From contig NZ_CP011542.1 of NCBI RefSeq assembly GCF_001020985.1, positions 3,327,555-3,391,554 of the forward strand: a DNA stretch of 64,000 nucleotides, written 5' to 3'. A program made the position numbers and the translations under genes. How positions within the stretch are numbered: the first letter of the stretch is position 1; the number at the start of each line of letters is the position of its first letter. Below are positions 7,881-16,440 of this stretch, piece by piece. Below the pieces are notes generated by a model. That model saw only the letters and a list, made by a program, of their open reading frames with translations. It was not told the origin of the DNA and searched no databases. Origin of the DNA: Corynebacterium mustelae (GTDB taxonomy: Bacteria > Actinomycetota > Actinomycetes > Mycobacteriales > Mycobacteriaceae).

Positions 7881-9947
7881 ATGGATACGACCTCCGATAA
7901 GACTCGTCGTTCGGGATCCAATTCTGGGACCGCGCTTATCCGCTGTGCTTTGGTTATGGCTGTGCTGGTGGGCGCGGTTCTCAGCTACTGGTCTAGCGCT
8001 ACACTTGAGCAGGTCATGATGCCTGGCACTAATGCTGCTATTCGGGTGCAAACTTTTGCTAAAGATGGCAGTGATCCAGCGGTCATTGTGACTGATTTGA
8101 ATGATCTCGCGCGTTCTTCGGGTGGAACGATCTATGTTAATATTCCGCACCCTGAAGGCAAGACCGTTTATGCTGCGGGAACACGGACGGATGATTGGAT
8201 TGCACACGGCTACACCGGTATCTTTGGCTCTCCGTCGATTACGGTCGCGGAGTTATCACAGCTACCTCATGGTGATTACCGGCAAATTCTAGAACTTACT
8301 GGTGGTCGGGATTTCTATGGCGAGGTTTCTGCGTATCTTACCGAACATGGAGCCCAACATGAGTTCATGGTTTTCCAACCGTGGACGTTGTTTACAGGAG
8401 CCGCTGCGTTAGGTGATTTAACCAAGCTATTGGTGGGGTTTTGTGTGGCGTTGTGTGTGATTGGTGTGATGTTGAATTCTCACGCAGATGCTGTGCGCAG
8501 GCTGCATGGGTATGGCATCTGGAAAAGCGCAATACACGAGTTAAAACGTGCCGCTGGTTGGGCAGCACCTATTATGGTGGCGCTGGTGGTTGTGGGGACC
8601 GTTGTCTTGGGGTTGTCGACCAATGTATATTCAGCAATTCAGTTGGCGATATTTAACGCATTGCTTATTGGTGGGTCATTGGCGGTGTGCGTTGGTTCCA
8701 TTGTTTTATCGTTAGTTGGGTTGCGTCAATTATCGATTGTGTCGTTACTAGCAGGGAAACTACCGGGGAAAACGGTGCTCGCTGGGGTGTATGCCATTCG
8801 TGTCGGTGCTGGCGTTATGGCGTTGGTGATGCTGATTGCAGCAGTAAATCACAGTACTGAATGGTTGAGACAACACAGCGAAGTGCAACGGTGGGCAAAC
8901 GCAGGCGAAGCATACGCGCTGGAATTAAGTGGTGCGCGAAGTGCGGATGATCTTTTAGCGTCTGGTCGAGACATGGCGACAAAGCTGCGGGAGATTTCTA
9001 CCGAACACCGCCTGTTATACGCGCAATATAACTATCGAGGTTCCATGCCGACAAGTGGCTTGGATCGTGATGTGATGGTGTATAACGAAACAGCAGCACG
9101 TCAATCACTATCGGGTCCGTTGCGAGACGCATTTATAAACGCCCCACATGATGGCCAACTGCTATGGCTGCAGCCGGATAATCTGCCAAAAGAAACGAAT
9201 ATTGCAATGTTGCAGCAATTGTCTAATGAGAGCATACAGGTTGACGGGGAATGGGAGACGGTGATTTATCCGGCAGGAAGTTCTCAGGCTTTCACCTGGG
9301 AGACTAGCTTTGATGAATGGATTAATCCTGCTGAAACTCCTGACCCGATTGTTGCGGTTTTCCCCGACGACAACATTCCTGTTAATGATCGTAATTTGAC
9401 AGCGGCGTTGACGCAATCTGATGTGATGCTTACTGATTATGCTGATTATCAACGCCTTCAATCGGATGAGCAGGTGGGGAGTTTTATTCGCTCGGCTGAT
9501 AATGTTGCCAGCAAGTGGGCGTCGAATCATCAACAAATGAGCCGGAACACGTGGGTGTATCTGGGTGGATTTGTTGCGGGAGTGTTATTGAGTTTTATTG
9601 CCGCGCTAGCATTGTTGTACAGCTGTTTGCGGGTGTTGCATCAGCGTTTGCGTGCTTCCTATATACATGGGGTGTGGCCACGGGGGATCATGTGGGGGAT
9701 TGCCGGTGCGGAAATCATGACGCTGATTGTTTATCTCGCATTCTTGTGGAATAGGGGTGCTCTTGTACGTGGATGGACCAATGGCCCAATGGCTGGTGCG
9801 GCCGAACCTTCGCTCATGGCGTTATTCAGTGTCCCAACTGCTGCTTGGTGGTTTGCTGTTGTCTTATCAATTGTTCTTTCGTTGCCGGTCACCGCGCTGT
9901 GGTTGCGTCGCTACAGTATCAACCAACTAATCCACACAAGAAAGTAG
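7881..9947 (+). CDS. Bacteriocin-associated integral membrane protein (export/immunity permease)
   Basis: Large membrane protein of 688 residues found with lactococcin-972-type bacteriocins, thought to form the membrane part of an ABC system for export or self-protection. There is one N-terminal helix (about residues 20-40 from ATG 7881), an extracellular region, and a cluster of helices around 180-320. A second large loop (340-560) and a C-terminal group of helices (570-680) follow. The first ATG in frame is 7848, but TTTAGGG eight bases before ATG 7881 favours the latter. It sits directly after bacteriocin copy 1 and three bases before the ATPase gene, forming one transcript. Family recognition is from architecture and neighbours. 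Confidence 0.75.
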   Translation: MDTTSDKTRRSGSNSGTALIRCALVMAVLVGAVLSYWSSATLEQVMMPGTNAAIRVQTFAKDGSDPAVIVTDLNDLARSSGGTIYVNIPHPEGKTVYAAGTRTDDWIAHGYTGIFGSPSITVAELSQLPHGDYRQILELTGGRDFYGEVSAYLTEHGAQHEFMVFQPWTLFTGAAALGDLTKLLVGFCVALCVIGVMLNSHADAVRRLHGYGIWKSAIHELKRAAGWAAPIMVALVVVGTVVLGLSTNVYSAIQLAIFNALLIGGSLAVCVGSIVLSLVGLRQLSIVSLLAGKLPGKTVLAGVYAIRVGAGVMALVMLIAAVNHSTEWLRQHSEVQRWANAGEAYALELSGARSADDLLASGRDMATKLREISTEHRLLYAQYNYRGSMPTSGLDRDVMVYNETAARQSLSGPLRDAFINAPHDGQLLWLQPDNLPKETNIAMLQQLSNESIQVDGEWETVIYPAGSSQAFTWETSFDEWINPAETPDPIVAVFPDDNIPVNDRNLTAALTQSDVMLTDYADYQRLQSDEQVGSFIRSADNVASKWASNHQQMSRNTWVYLGGFVAGVLLSFIAALALLYSCLRVLHQRLRASYIHGVWPRGIMWGIAGAEIMTLIVYLAFLWNRGALVRGWTNGPMAGAAEPSLMALFSVPTAAWWFAVVLSIVLSLPVTALWLRRYSINQLIHTRK

Positions 9948-9950
9948 AAC

Positions 9951-10598
9951 ATGGTGGAAAGAATCAAAGCAGTGGGTGTGACCAAGCAGGTGGGGCCAAA
10001 GTCTCATGCACGCACCTTGTGGAAAGATCTTGATCTTGAGGTGAATTCTGGTGAAATGGTGTGCATCACCGGCGCGTCGGGGAGCGGGAAAAGTACCCTA
10101 TTGAATTGCTTGGGATTATTGGACACAGTGGAGGCTGGCACAATTTCGTTGAATGGTACCAATGTTACGGGCGCGTCGGAACGCGCGCGCATGCGCATGC
10201 GACGGGAGAACATTGGGTATCTGTTTCAAGACTACGCGCTGATTGATAACGACACAGTCGAGCAAAATGTGAAGATCGCGCGGACTACTAAAAACAAAAA
10301 TGCGTTAAGTGTTGAGGATGCGTTGGAAGCTGTTGGTTTGGGAGGCCGCGGTTCCGAGCAAGTTTTCCAGTTCAGTGGTGGTGAGCAGCAGCGCGTGGCG
10401 ATGGCCCGGTTATTGGTGCGAAAACCCAGCATTGTATTGGCGGATGAACCAACAGCGTCGTTGGATCGTAGGAATGCAGCCATAATTTTAGGGCATTTAC
10501 GTAACCTGGCGCACGAGGGCGCAGCGGTAGTGGTGGTGAGCCATGACCCGTGGGTTATTGAACAATGCAGTAGAACGAAGGAGTTGAAAACAGCATGA
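9951..10598 (+). CDS. ABC transporter ATP-binding protein of the bacteriocin locus
   Basis: ATPase of 215 residues that would energise the membrane protein upstream. Walker A is GASGSGKST, the Q-loop follows in GYLFQDYALID, the signature is FSGGEQQR, Walker B is IVLADEPTASLD and the switch His lies in VVVSHDPW, so it should be catalytically competent. It resembles the lactococcin-972-group export ATPases more than general LolD proteins because of its setting between the permease and a second bacteriocin gene. It begins three bases after the permease stop. Its stop codon overlaps the ATG of bacteriocin copy 2 (ATGA), indicating translational coupling. Confidence 0.85.
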   Translation: MVERIKAVGVTKQVGPKSHARTLWKDLDLEVNSGEMVCITGASGSGKSTLLNCLGLLDTVEAGTISLNGTNVTGASERARMRMRRENIGYLFQDYALIDNDTVEQNVKIARTTKNKNALSVEDALEAVGLGGRGSEQVFQFSGGEQQRVAMARLLVRKPSIVLADEPTASLDRRNAAIILGHLRNLAHEGAAVVVVSHDPWVIEQCSRTKELKTA

Positions 10599-10915
10599 AA
10601 GCCAAGAAAATCGCAGCGGTTGTAGTCGCGATGGTCGTCATTATCGGCGGTGGTGGCTACGCATCGGCGGAACGAAAGAACATAGGTTCACACACCATTA
10701 CCCCACCTGAAGGTGGCGAGTGGGATTATGGCGCTTCAGGTGGTCGAACATGGTCAAACTTCCTGCATGATAAGCCACATGCCACGAGTGTTCACGGTCA
10801 TGAATTTCACGACAGTGGTTGCGTTAAGGGTGGGCAGTGGGCGAGAGCGCAAGCCTCTCAACGGTGGATGCCATTCGTGAGAGACGAACAATCACGACGC
10901 CTATGCGAGGACTAA
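10595..10915 (+). CDS. Lactococcin-972-family bacteriocin, copy 2
   Basis: Second bacteriocin precursor of the locus, 106 residues. Unlike copy 1 it has a textbook signal peptide: MKAKK, a hydrophobic core to about residue 22, and cleavage expected after GYASA. The mature region repeats the family pattern GGEWDYGASGGRTWSNF, then HATSVHGH, DSGCVKGGQWARAQA and a C-terminal Cys. Its start overlaps the ATPase stop by four bases. Copies 1 and 2 share the core motifs but differ in many positions and in length, so they are diverged paralogues rather than a recent duplication. One may be a second toxin, or the pair may act together; the sequence alone cannot tell. Confidence 0.82.
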   Translation: MKAKKIAAVVVAMVVIIGGGGYASAERKNIGSHTITPPEGGEWDYGASGGRTWSNFLHDKPHATSVHGHEFHDSGCVKGGQWARAQASQRWMPFVRDEQSRRLCED

Positions 10916-11011
10916 TTGTGCGCAACTAAACACCACGCCGAACCTCGCCCCATGAGACGCAGGGGTGAGGTGATGCAGGTGGCGTCGACAAGCGAAAACA
11001 GCGTTCGCGGT

Positions 11012-11824
11012 TTACCAGAAAAACTCCCACACACCTTCGTACTGCACTTGCTCAAAGTAGAAGTCGAACCCTGTGGTGTTTCCGTCAGCGGTGGAGCCAA
11101 AAACGAATTGTTCCATCGCCATGTAAACGTCGTCTACATCGCTGTCGATCGGCGGATTCTGTAACTCCAGCCCTTCTGGCGACAGATGGGTGACTGCGGC
11201 CCCAAAACGTTGTTCCCAACTGGCCAACACCGCAGTAAATTCTGCTGGTGTAAGCGCCGGAACGTTTGTTGGTCGCCACTGTAAGGTCATGGGAACCTCG
11301 GCGGGACGGGCCACCTGAACTACCAGGAAATCTTCACCTGTGTAAAACTCCCCGCGTTCGGAAAAATTCGTTGTGAATTCATGGTTGGTAGCGAAGAAAT
11401 TGCGGTAGTCCAGCTCCGTGTCTAACGTGTATTCCGCCAACCCGGCAACCTTGAACGCACCATCGGCAAACCGTGCCGTGAAAAGCTCACCCACCTCAAT
11501 CGATTGATAATCGCTAACCGGGGGCGTAACTGTGGCAGGTGCGAAATCTCTCACACTAATTGGCCACCAACCATCCCGGTGGAAATTGCCAATCAAGTCA
11601 ATCGCAAAGCGGGAGAACTCCCCATTACTCGCCTCAGCGACCGTGGCGGGCACCCGTAGCGCAATGGGATTTCCGGTCTCGGAACTGGCAACCGGAATGT
11701 AGCCGAAGCCATTGGCGTCTAGCACTGGCATTAATTCGGTTATGGGACGCGGTGCTAGGCATTCAAGCACCACCCCTTCAGCCTCCGCCAACTTCCGACG
11801 AGAAAATAACTTCCATAATGACAT
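11012..11824 (-). CDS. DUF4253-domain protein
   Basis: Cytoplasmic protein of 270 residues with a C-terminal DUF4253-like region. This region reads VLASWEQRFGAAVTHLSPEG, then a PP pair, an AMEQFVFG block and a terminal VWEFFW, which matches the order of conserved blocks I know for that family. The frame opens upstream at 11893, but ATG 11824 (MSLWKLFSRRK) gives a more natural start; neither has a strong ribosome site. Function of the family is unknown; relatives sit near secretion or toxin-immunity loci. It is convergent with the bacteriocin locus (96-base gap), so a link to immunity is possible but unproven. Confidence 0.6.
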   Translation of the reverse strand: MSLWKLFSRRKLAEAEGVVLECLAPRPITELMPVLDANGFGYIPVASSETGNPIALRVPATVAEASNGEFSRFAIDLIGNFHRDGWWPISVRDFAPATVTPPVSDYQSIEVGELFTARFADGAFKVAGLAEYTLDTELDYRNFFATNHEFTTNFSERGEFYTGEDFLVVQVARPAEVPMTLQWRPTNVPALTPAEFTAVLASWEQRFGAAVTHLSPEGLELQNPPIDSDVDDVYMAMEQFVFGSTADGNTTGFDFYFEQVQYEGVWEFFW

Positions 11825-11900
11825 GGCACCACATACCTTCAGCCGAGTTCCCAATTCAACCAGTCTCAATGCTAAAGCATGCTGCCATGCCAATAGTGCA

Positions 11901-12929
11901 TTAGCGGAACACCACCGTCCCGATAGTCACCCCACCAGCGGTAATCTGTTGCTCACCCGTCACCCCGGCGACCTGCCCGATCTCCCGGCGCGCCATGCTG
12001 TCGATGCCGACGTTATGCGCGGTGGATACTTCCGCCGTCACCGCCCATTTTCCATCGCCACGTGGTTCCAGCCACGGGTTAGCTATCGCCACTTCCACGG
12101 CATTGTATTTCGCCGTTGCGGTCACAGTGCCCCGATAACGCATAATACCGTCGCCCGCATCATCGGCCTTGCTGAAGGTCACGCGATTGCCGGTTTTCGC
12201 CGCACCACGGGTCGGGTTGATGCCGCCTTTCATAGCGCCGGTGATGGCGCTAAGCCTAGTGGCGTCGAAATCCAAGTCGGGGCTTGCCGGTTTGGGGGTA
12301 TTAGGACCTGGTTCCGCGCTATAGGGGATAGGGATATAAATTTCCTCAGCCTGGTTGATAGAACCAGCCGCGGCATACACGTAGATTCCCCAGTTATTTC
12401 CCGGCGTGTGTTCTGGCGGATCAACCACGACGCGAGCGGTGAAACTTCCGTCGGCGTTCATCGGCTGTGCAACTCGGGCAATCGAGCGCCGGAAATCTAC
12501 CGGCGCGGTGGGGATCGCTTCGAGGGTGCCCGCTGGCATCACCCAGGCCATGCGATCGTGTGGGTGTTTTCGGTTAGCTTCCGGGGCGCCTTCACTCGGT
12601 TTCCAGTGATCCGGCAAGCCGGTGTACATGACAAACACGCCATTTGGCACCCCAGGTGGTACTGGTATAGCGAAACCGCCGCGGTTTGCCCCTGGGTCGA
12701 ACCCGGTGCCATGCACCAAGAGCGTGTCGCCGCGGTGAACTGGGCCGGTGACCGGGTTACCGGCCGCATCGGTCACAGTGACCTTGGGATGTGCTTGAAC
12801 CGAGGATTTCGGTAGTGCTGGGTGATTATCGGGAATGGTAGGTATCGCCACCGCCGCCGTACCAAACGACGCGCTCAGTACAGCTGTTGCAGCGGCAATT
12901 GACAGGAGGAAGGCACGCGAAAACTTCAT
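11901..12929 (-). CDS. Secreted protein with Ig-like fold, likely iron-regulated
   Basis: Exported protein of 342 residues. From ATG 12929 the leader is MKFSRAFLLSIAAATAVLSA with cleavage expected near AAVA. The mature part has two beta-rich regions: residues about 45-190 with GDTLLVHGTGFDPGAN and NWGIYVYAAAG, reminiscent of neocarzinostatin-like or HtaA-associated Ig folds. A second region follows at 215-340 (YRGTVTATAKYNAVEVAIAN). There is no sorting signal or C-terminal membrane anchor. A DtxR-like box lies just before the start, so expression under iron limitation is likely and a role in heme or iron uptake is possible. I do not recognise a named homologue. Confidence 0.6.
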   Translation of the reverse strand: MKFSRAFLLSIAAATAVLSASFGTAAVAIPTIPDNHPALPKSSVQAHPKVTVTDAAGNPVTGPVHRGDTLLVHGTGFDPGANRGGFAIPVPPGVPNGVFVMYTGLPDHWKPSEGAPEANRKHPHDRMAWVMPAGTLEAIPTAPVDFRRSIARVAQPMNADGSFTARVVVDPPEHTPGNNWGIYVYAAAGSINQAEEIYIPIPYSAEPGPNTPKPASPDLDFDATRLSAITGAMKGGINPTRGAAKTGNRVTFSKADDAGDGIMRYRGTVTATAKYNAVEVAIANPWLEPRGDGKWAVTAEVSTAHNVGIDSMARREIGQVAGVTGEQQITAGGVTIGTVVFR

Positions 12930-12933
12930 ACTT

Positions 12934-12952
12934 TTAGGGTAGCCTTTACTCA
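12934..12952. promoter_or_regulatory. Probable DtxR iron box
   Basis: TTAGGGTAGCCTTTACTCA matches 14 of 19 positions of the DtxR consensus TTAGGTTAGCCTAACCTAA, including the central TAGCCT. It lies 5 to 23 bases before the ATG of the secreted protein and overlaps its likely ribosome site. DtxR with Fe(II) binding here would block expression in iron-rich conditions. The match is counted by eye; binding is inference. Confidence 0.5.
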
Positions 12953-13018
12953 CCGTTGCCGATATGGGGTGCGGCACGTTTCACAACTTCGCTTGTCGAC
13001 GCCCCATCGCCGAAGTGG

Positions 13019-14248
13019 TTACACCAGTCCTAGATATTTCCGCCCATGATCCGACAATTTAAACCGCTTCGGCTTCGTCGCAGTCGCTTCCACCACACCT
13101 TCTTGTTCCAACTCTTGTAGGTAACGGCGGGTTTGTTGCTCGCTTTTTTTAATCATCTCCGCAAGGTCTTTAAGGATCACGCCTCCTGCCGAACCGAATA
13201 TCGATTCTTGCCCAAGAATAAACAATATATCGATAGTGTGCTTACGCATTTTGCTGGAATTATCTTGCTCAAGCTCCCGCAGCTTGTCTTCCAGCTGATC
13301 CATGCGTTCTTTATAATCGCGTAGTTGTTGGGTCACTTTGCGCTGGGCAGCCTCGATGAGTTCAAGCAGGTCAAGAACAAATGGCGTAACCTCGCCGTAG
13401 TTAAGCGACTCTTCAACTTCCATAAACGCTTTGTAATATTTGTTTTTCTGCTTATTAATAACCTGCGATAGCGATAACGCAGTGGGAATAGACAGCAGGT
13501 GCGTAAGGCTGAGCCCGAACATGAACCTACCGACCCGGCCATTGCCTTCATAAAACGGATGGATATACTCGAACATGAAATGTGAAACGATCGCCGCAAT
13601 TAATTGAGGCACCTTTTGATCCGCCATAACGGTGAACATGACGTTCACTGCGTCGATGATTGTCGATTCTGGGGTTAAGCCACTGTGAACTTTCTCGTTG
13701 CTTCCATCGAAAATGTGGACCGGTTCATTCCGAAAAAGCTCGCCATCGAGCTGATCTTCGTCAGCTATTTCCCCGGCCAACAGGTCGTCGTAAAGCGCAC
13801 GTAGCTCTGTTGCCGTTTCTGGCAGACGTAGTTTGCCATCGGCAATCCCCAGATATAGCCGCGCCATTTCCAAAAACCGTCGGTTCTTGGGTGATGTGCT
13901 GCCCTTGATCGCAGCGATCGCCTCGCCAATCTCCTGCCTGGTTGAACGTACTCCCTCAATATCGTTTGTGGCAACGATTTCGTCCATGATGAGGTTCTCC
14001 GCCCACGACCGCTGTGCGACCCGTGGCAGCCCACCCCATAGGGCAAAATTCTCTAATTCGTGGTGCACGATGCGCTCGATGCTGCGCGTCATGGTCGGTG
14101 TGACTAGACAGAACAACTGGTGCTCTCCGACTGTAAAATCCCAGTTGAGTGCGGATTCGGAATGAAACCGCGCGCGGTAAAGCGCCAGGGCCGTGTCCTT
14201 ATCGGACGCGTGAAACTGCTGTTTAAGCGTACGATACTTTTTCGCCAC
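13019..14248 (-). CDS. Fic-domain protein with C-terminal winged helix
   Basis: Protein of 409 residues that should transfer AMP (or another nucleotide moiety) to a protein target. The catalytic motif HPFYEGNGRVGRF is complete. An N-terminal TNDIEG fits the inhibitory helix motif (S/T)xxxE(G/N), so this is a self-inhibited Fic protein. After a coiled-coil stretch rich in Glu/Lys/Gln (about 295-325), residues 330-405 form a winged helix-turn-helix (LKDLAEMIKKSEQQTRRYLQ), as in Fic proteins that regulate their own gene. Start is GTG 14248 with AGGAG six bases upstream. Operator-like repeats lie in the divergent gap. No separate antitoxin gene is needed. Confidence 0.85.
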   Translation of the reverse strand: MAKKYRTLKQQFHASDKDTALALYRARFHSESALNWDFTVGEHQLFCLVTPTMTRSIERIVHHELENFALWGGLPRVAQRSWAENLIMDEIVATNDIEGVRSTRQEIGEAIAAIKGSTSPKNRRFLEMARLYLGIADGKLRLPETATELRALYDDLLAGEIADEDQLDGELFRNEPVHIFDGSNEKVHSGLTPESTIIDAVNVMFTVMADQKVPQLIAAIVSHFMFEYIHPFYEGNGRVGRFMFGLSLTHLLSIPTALSLSQVINKQKNKYYKAFMEVEESLNYGEVTPFVLDLLELIEAAQRKVTQQLRDYKERMDQLEDKLRELEQDNSSKMRKHTIDILFILGQESIFGSAGGVILKDLAEMIKKSEQQTRRYLQELEQEGVVEATATKPKRFKLSDHGRKYLGLV

Positions 14249-14268
14249 AGCTCCTGCCTAACCTAAGT

Positions 14269-14400
14269 CATCAGAATCGGCATTTTTGATAATCTTTCTC
14301 CCCAAACCCTAACAAAGATTATCAAAAATGGCGGTTTTGACAATCTTTGGGTGCGAAGCGAGCCCTAAATTACCAGAATCGGGGTTTTTGATAAGTTTTA
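14269..14400. repeat. Cluster of TTTTTGATAA repeats, operator-like, in front of the fic gene
   Basis: A perfect 17-bp inverted repeat has arms CATTTTTGATAATCTTT (14281-14297) and its complement (14314-14330) with a 16-base spacer. A further near-copy of the arm core is at 14334-14348 (GTTTTGACAATCTTT). The block CAGAATCGG plus TTTTTGATAA at 14272-14293 is repeated with small changes at 14374-14394. Four related half-sites within 130 bases, between two divergent starts, look like a multi-site operator. The C-terminal winged helix of the Fic protein is the obvious candidate binder. The repeats are seen; the binder is inferred. Confidence 0.6.
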
Positions 14401-14467
14401 AGGTTTCAGTCGGTGCTTTGCTTCTGCTGGGCGGAATCTTTTCTTGTAGTTATTCGTTGGTGGTTAC

Positions 14468-15109
14468 ATGAACATTGATATTTGGTCTGATTACGTATGC
14501 CCATTTTGCTGGGTAGGGAAGCGAAATTTGGAAATCGCATTGCGTGAATTTGAACATGCTGATGCGGTGACCATTACCTGGCACCCATTTGAGTTGGACC
14601 CACACGCGCCGACCGAGGTAACCGGCACGTTGGTGGAGAAAATAGCACAAAAATACAACCTATCACTTGAGCAATCCTTGGCCACCCAAAAAGGACTGCA
14701 AGCGAAAGCCAAGGCAGTTGGATTGGATTTTAATTACGAAGAAGCCAAGGCCACCAATACGTTCGATGCACACCGGCTTAGTTTCTTGGCCAGTAAGTTT
14801 TCGCTTGCCGACGTCTTCGACGACGCAGCGAAAAAGGCATACTTCACAGATGGGAAATCGCTTGCCCATCACGACACTTTGGTCGAACTTGCCACAAGTG
14901 TTGGATTACCTAAAGAAGAAGTCCTAAACGTACTAGCCTCGGATGCATATTCCGATGAGGTTCGACAATCGGAAGAGACCGCCCACAGGTTAGGAGTGAC
15001 CGGCGTTCCGTTTTACGTGTTTAACAATACAATCGCGGTTAGCGGCGCCCAGCCACCCGGGGTGTTTGTAGAAGCATTGCGGCAGGCTTGGGCGGCTGGG
15101 GAACCTTAA
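14468..15109 (+). CDS. DsbA-family oxidoreductase, FrnE-like
   Basis: Thioredoxin-fold protein of 213 residues without a signal peptide, so a cytoplasmic disulfide oxidoreductase or isomerase of the FrnE type. The active site CPFCW lies at residues 11-15 (SDYVCPFCWVGKRNLE), the typical FrnE position. The cis-Pro loop is TGVPFYVFNN near 177-186 and the insertion between is helical. Start ATG 14468 has no strong ribosome site. The gene is divergent from fic and convergent with the AAA ATPase (17-base gap). FrnE proteins are linked to oxidative-stress tolerance; here the role is not specified by neighbours. Confidence 0.85.
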   Translation: MNIDIWSDYVCPFCWVGKRNLEIALREFEHADAVTITWHPFELDPHAPTEVTGTLVEKIAQKYNLSLEQSLATQKGLQAKAKAVGLDFNYEEAKATNTFDAHRLSFLASKFSLADVFDDAAKKAYFTDGKSLAHHDTLVELATSVGLPKEEVLNVLASDAYSDEVRQSEETAHRLGVTGVPFYVFNNTIAVSGAQPPGVFVEALRQAWAAGEP

Positions 15110-15126
15110 TCTCACCACTAATTCAA

Positions 15127-16356
15127 CTATTCTTTATCATCGTTACGCTTTTTTCGAGTCTGCTTTTCTGGAACAATGAGTTTGGGTTCTACTCGTTTCA
15201 TAAATTGCGCAAAATGGGGAACAGTAAATGCTGTAACCCCATAGGACGGTGTATATAACAGTCCCATATCAATAAGCTGTTTGCGTACTGATGCCACGTT
15301 GATTACTTCCCGTCCCATTACATGCGCAACGGCAGCAGAGGATTGCGGTTCAGACCCCAATTCGGCCATCGCCCGCAAATAGGCTCGCTGAAGCACGGTG
15401 CATCGATCAAGCCTGACACGAAAAAATGAAGAATCTAGTTTATTTTCATACCTATCACAAGCATTATCCACATCTTCACTTGTTATCGGTGACTGTTCCG
15501 CTTGCAGCCATATTGCTGAACCGATTTCTTGAAGAAAATAGGGATACCCTTCCGTAATACTGATTGCCTTGTCCAAAGCATTATCGTCAATCTCCACATC
15601 TTCTTCACGTGCTGGATCGACAAGCGCTTTTTTAGAATCTTGCTCTTTAAGCGAACCTATTTCTATAAAAACAAATAAACGCTCCGCATAAGATTTTGCG
15701 TCACCTAACAGTTCAGCAATCTGCGGCAATCCGGCACCAACCATCGTGACAGGCAACTTTCGTTGAACCGTCTTGTGCAACGCCGTAATTAGTGCTTCTA
15801 ATTGTGCCCTAGTCAAAAATTGAATCTCGTCAATAAGTAAGACCACACCCCGTTCTTTTTCTTTCGCAGCTTCACCTACTGCAATCAAAACCTCAGTTAG
15901 GTCTTGGCTCATAATGTTGGTGTCCGCACGACCTTCAAGGGGTTCTACATCCAGCCCTAGCGATAATGAACCTTCTGGGTTTACTGTGACACTAAATGAA
16001 CTTAAGATCGCCGCTAGGCGTTTCACTTTTCCCGACCATTTCGACTTTGGCGAAAGCTCAAATAGACACTCTCTTATTTTATATAGGAAAGTAGTTTTAA
16101 ACGCTTGATCGTCATGTTTAACCGCCTCAATTTCCAATACAACCCAGTCTTTTTTGAGGGCGCGGTCTCTGAACTCGCTGAGCAAAACAGTCTTGCCGAC
16201 TCCTCGCAAGCCAGTGATAATCATTGATTGAGCAGTTCTGCCCTTTTCGAGACGCCCAAGCAATAGGTCGAATTTTTCTACTTGTTCATCACGCCCAACA
16301 ACTACCGGAGGTTGCGCGCCAGCGTTAGGCGTATAGGGGTTATTCAAAGCATCCAT
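15127..16356 (-). CDS. AAA-type ATPase with winged-helix C-terminus
   Basis: STAND/ORC-like ATPase of 409 residues. Walker A is GLRGVGKTVLL (residues about 48-58), Walker B is VVLLIDEIQFL, and a sensor segment MVGAGLPQI follows, as in ORC/Cdc6-related ATPases. The C-terminal third (about 320-390) is helical with a winged-helix look (SSAAVAHVMGREVINVASVR). It may load onto or sense DNA or partner proteins; such ATPases are common in accessory regions and some serve in defence. The gene stands alone, and the 28-bp inverted repeat just before its start suggests tight control. No membrane span or nuclease motif is seen. Precise function unknown. Confidence 0.7.
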   Translation of the reverse strand: MDALNNPYTPNAGAQPPVVVGRDEQVEKFDLLLGRLEKGRTAQSMIITGLRGVGKTVLLSEFRDRALKKDWVVLEIEAVKHDDQAFKTTFLYKIRECLFELSPKSKWSGKVKRLAAILSSFSVTVNPEGSLSLGLDVEPLEGRADTNIMSQDLTEVLIAVGEAAKEKERGVVLLIDEIQFLTRAQLEALITALHKTVQRKLPVTMVGAGLPQIAELLGDAKSYAERLFVFIEIGSLKEQDSKKALVDPAREEDVEIDDNALDKAISITEGYPYFLQEIGSAIWLQAEQSPITSEDVDNACDRYENKLDSSFFRVRLDRCTVLQRAYLRAMAELGSEPQSSAAVAHVMGREVINVASVRKQLIDMGLLYTPSYGVTAFTVPHFAQFMKRVEPKLIVPEKQTRKKRNDDKE

Positions 16357-16362
16357 AGTGCA

Positions 16363-16423
16363 AGTTTAGCAAGTTTAGTGAAGTTTAGTTGAAATAACTA
16401 AACTTCACTAAACTTGCTAAACT
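16363..16423. repeat. Perfect 28-bp inverted repeat built from AAGTTTAG units
   Basis: The left arm at 16363-16390 is exactly complementary to 16396-16423 with a 5-base loop (GAAAT). Each arm contains three copies of AAGTTTAG or its trimmed form at 9-10 base spacing, so the arm is itself a tandem iteron. It lies 6 bases before the ATG of the AAA ATPase and 17 bases after the DUF1846 stop, both on the minus strand. It could be an operator for the ATPase gene, a terminator of DUF1846, or both; there is no T-run after the arm, which favours the operator reading. Confidence 0.7.
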
Positions 16424-16440
16424 AATGGCAACTACCCGCT

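Noticed and set aside
11712..12815. 367-codon plus-strand open frame across the DUF4253 and secreted-protein genes
   Set aside because: Antisense to two genes with clear starts, signal peptide and family motifs; the translation is His/Arg-rich and has no protein character.
14281..14330. 17-bp inverted repeat read as a transcription terminator
   Set aside because: It lies between two divergent gene starts, so no transcript would end there; an operator fits better.
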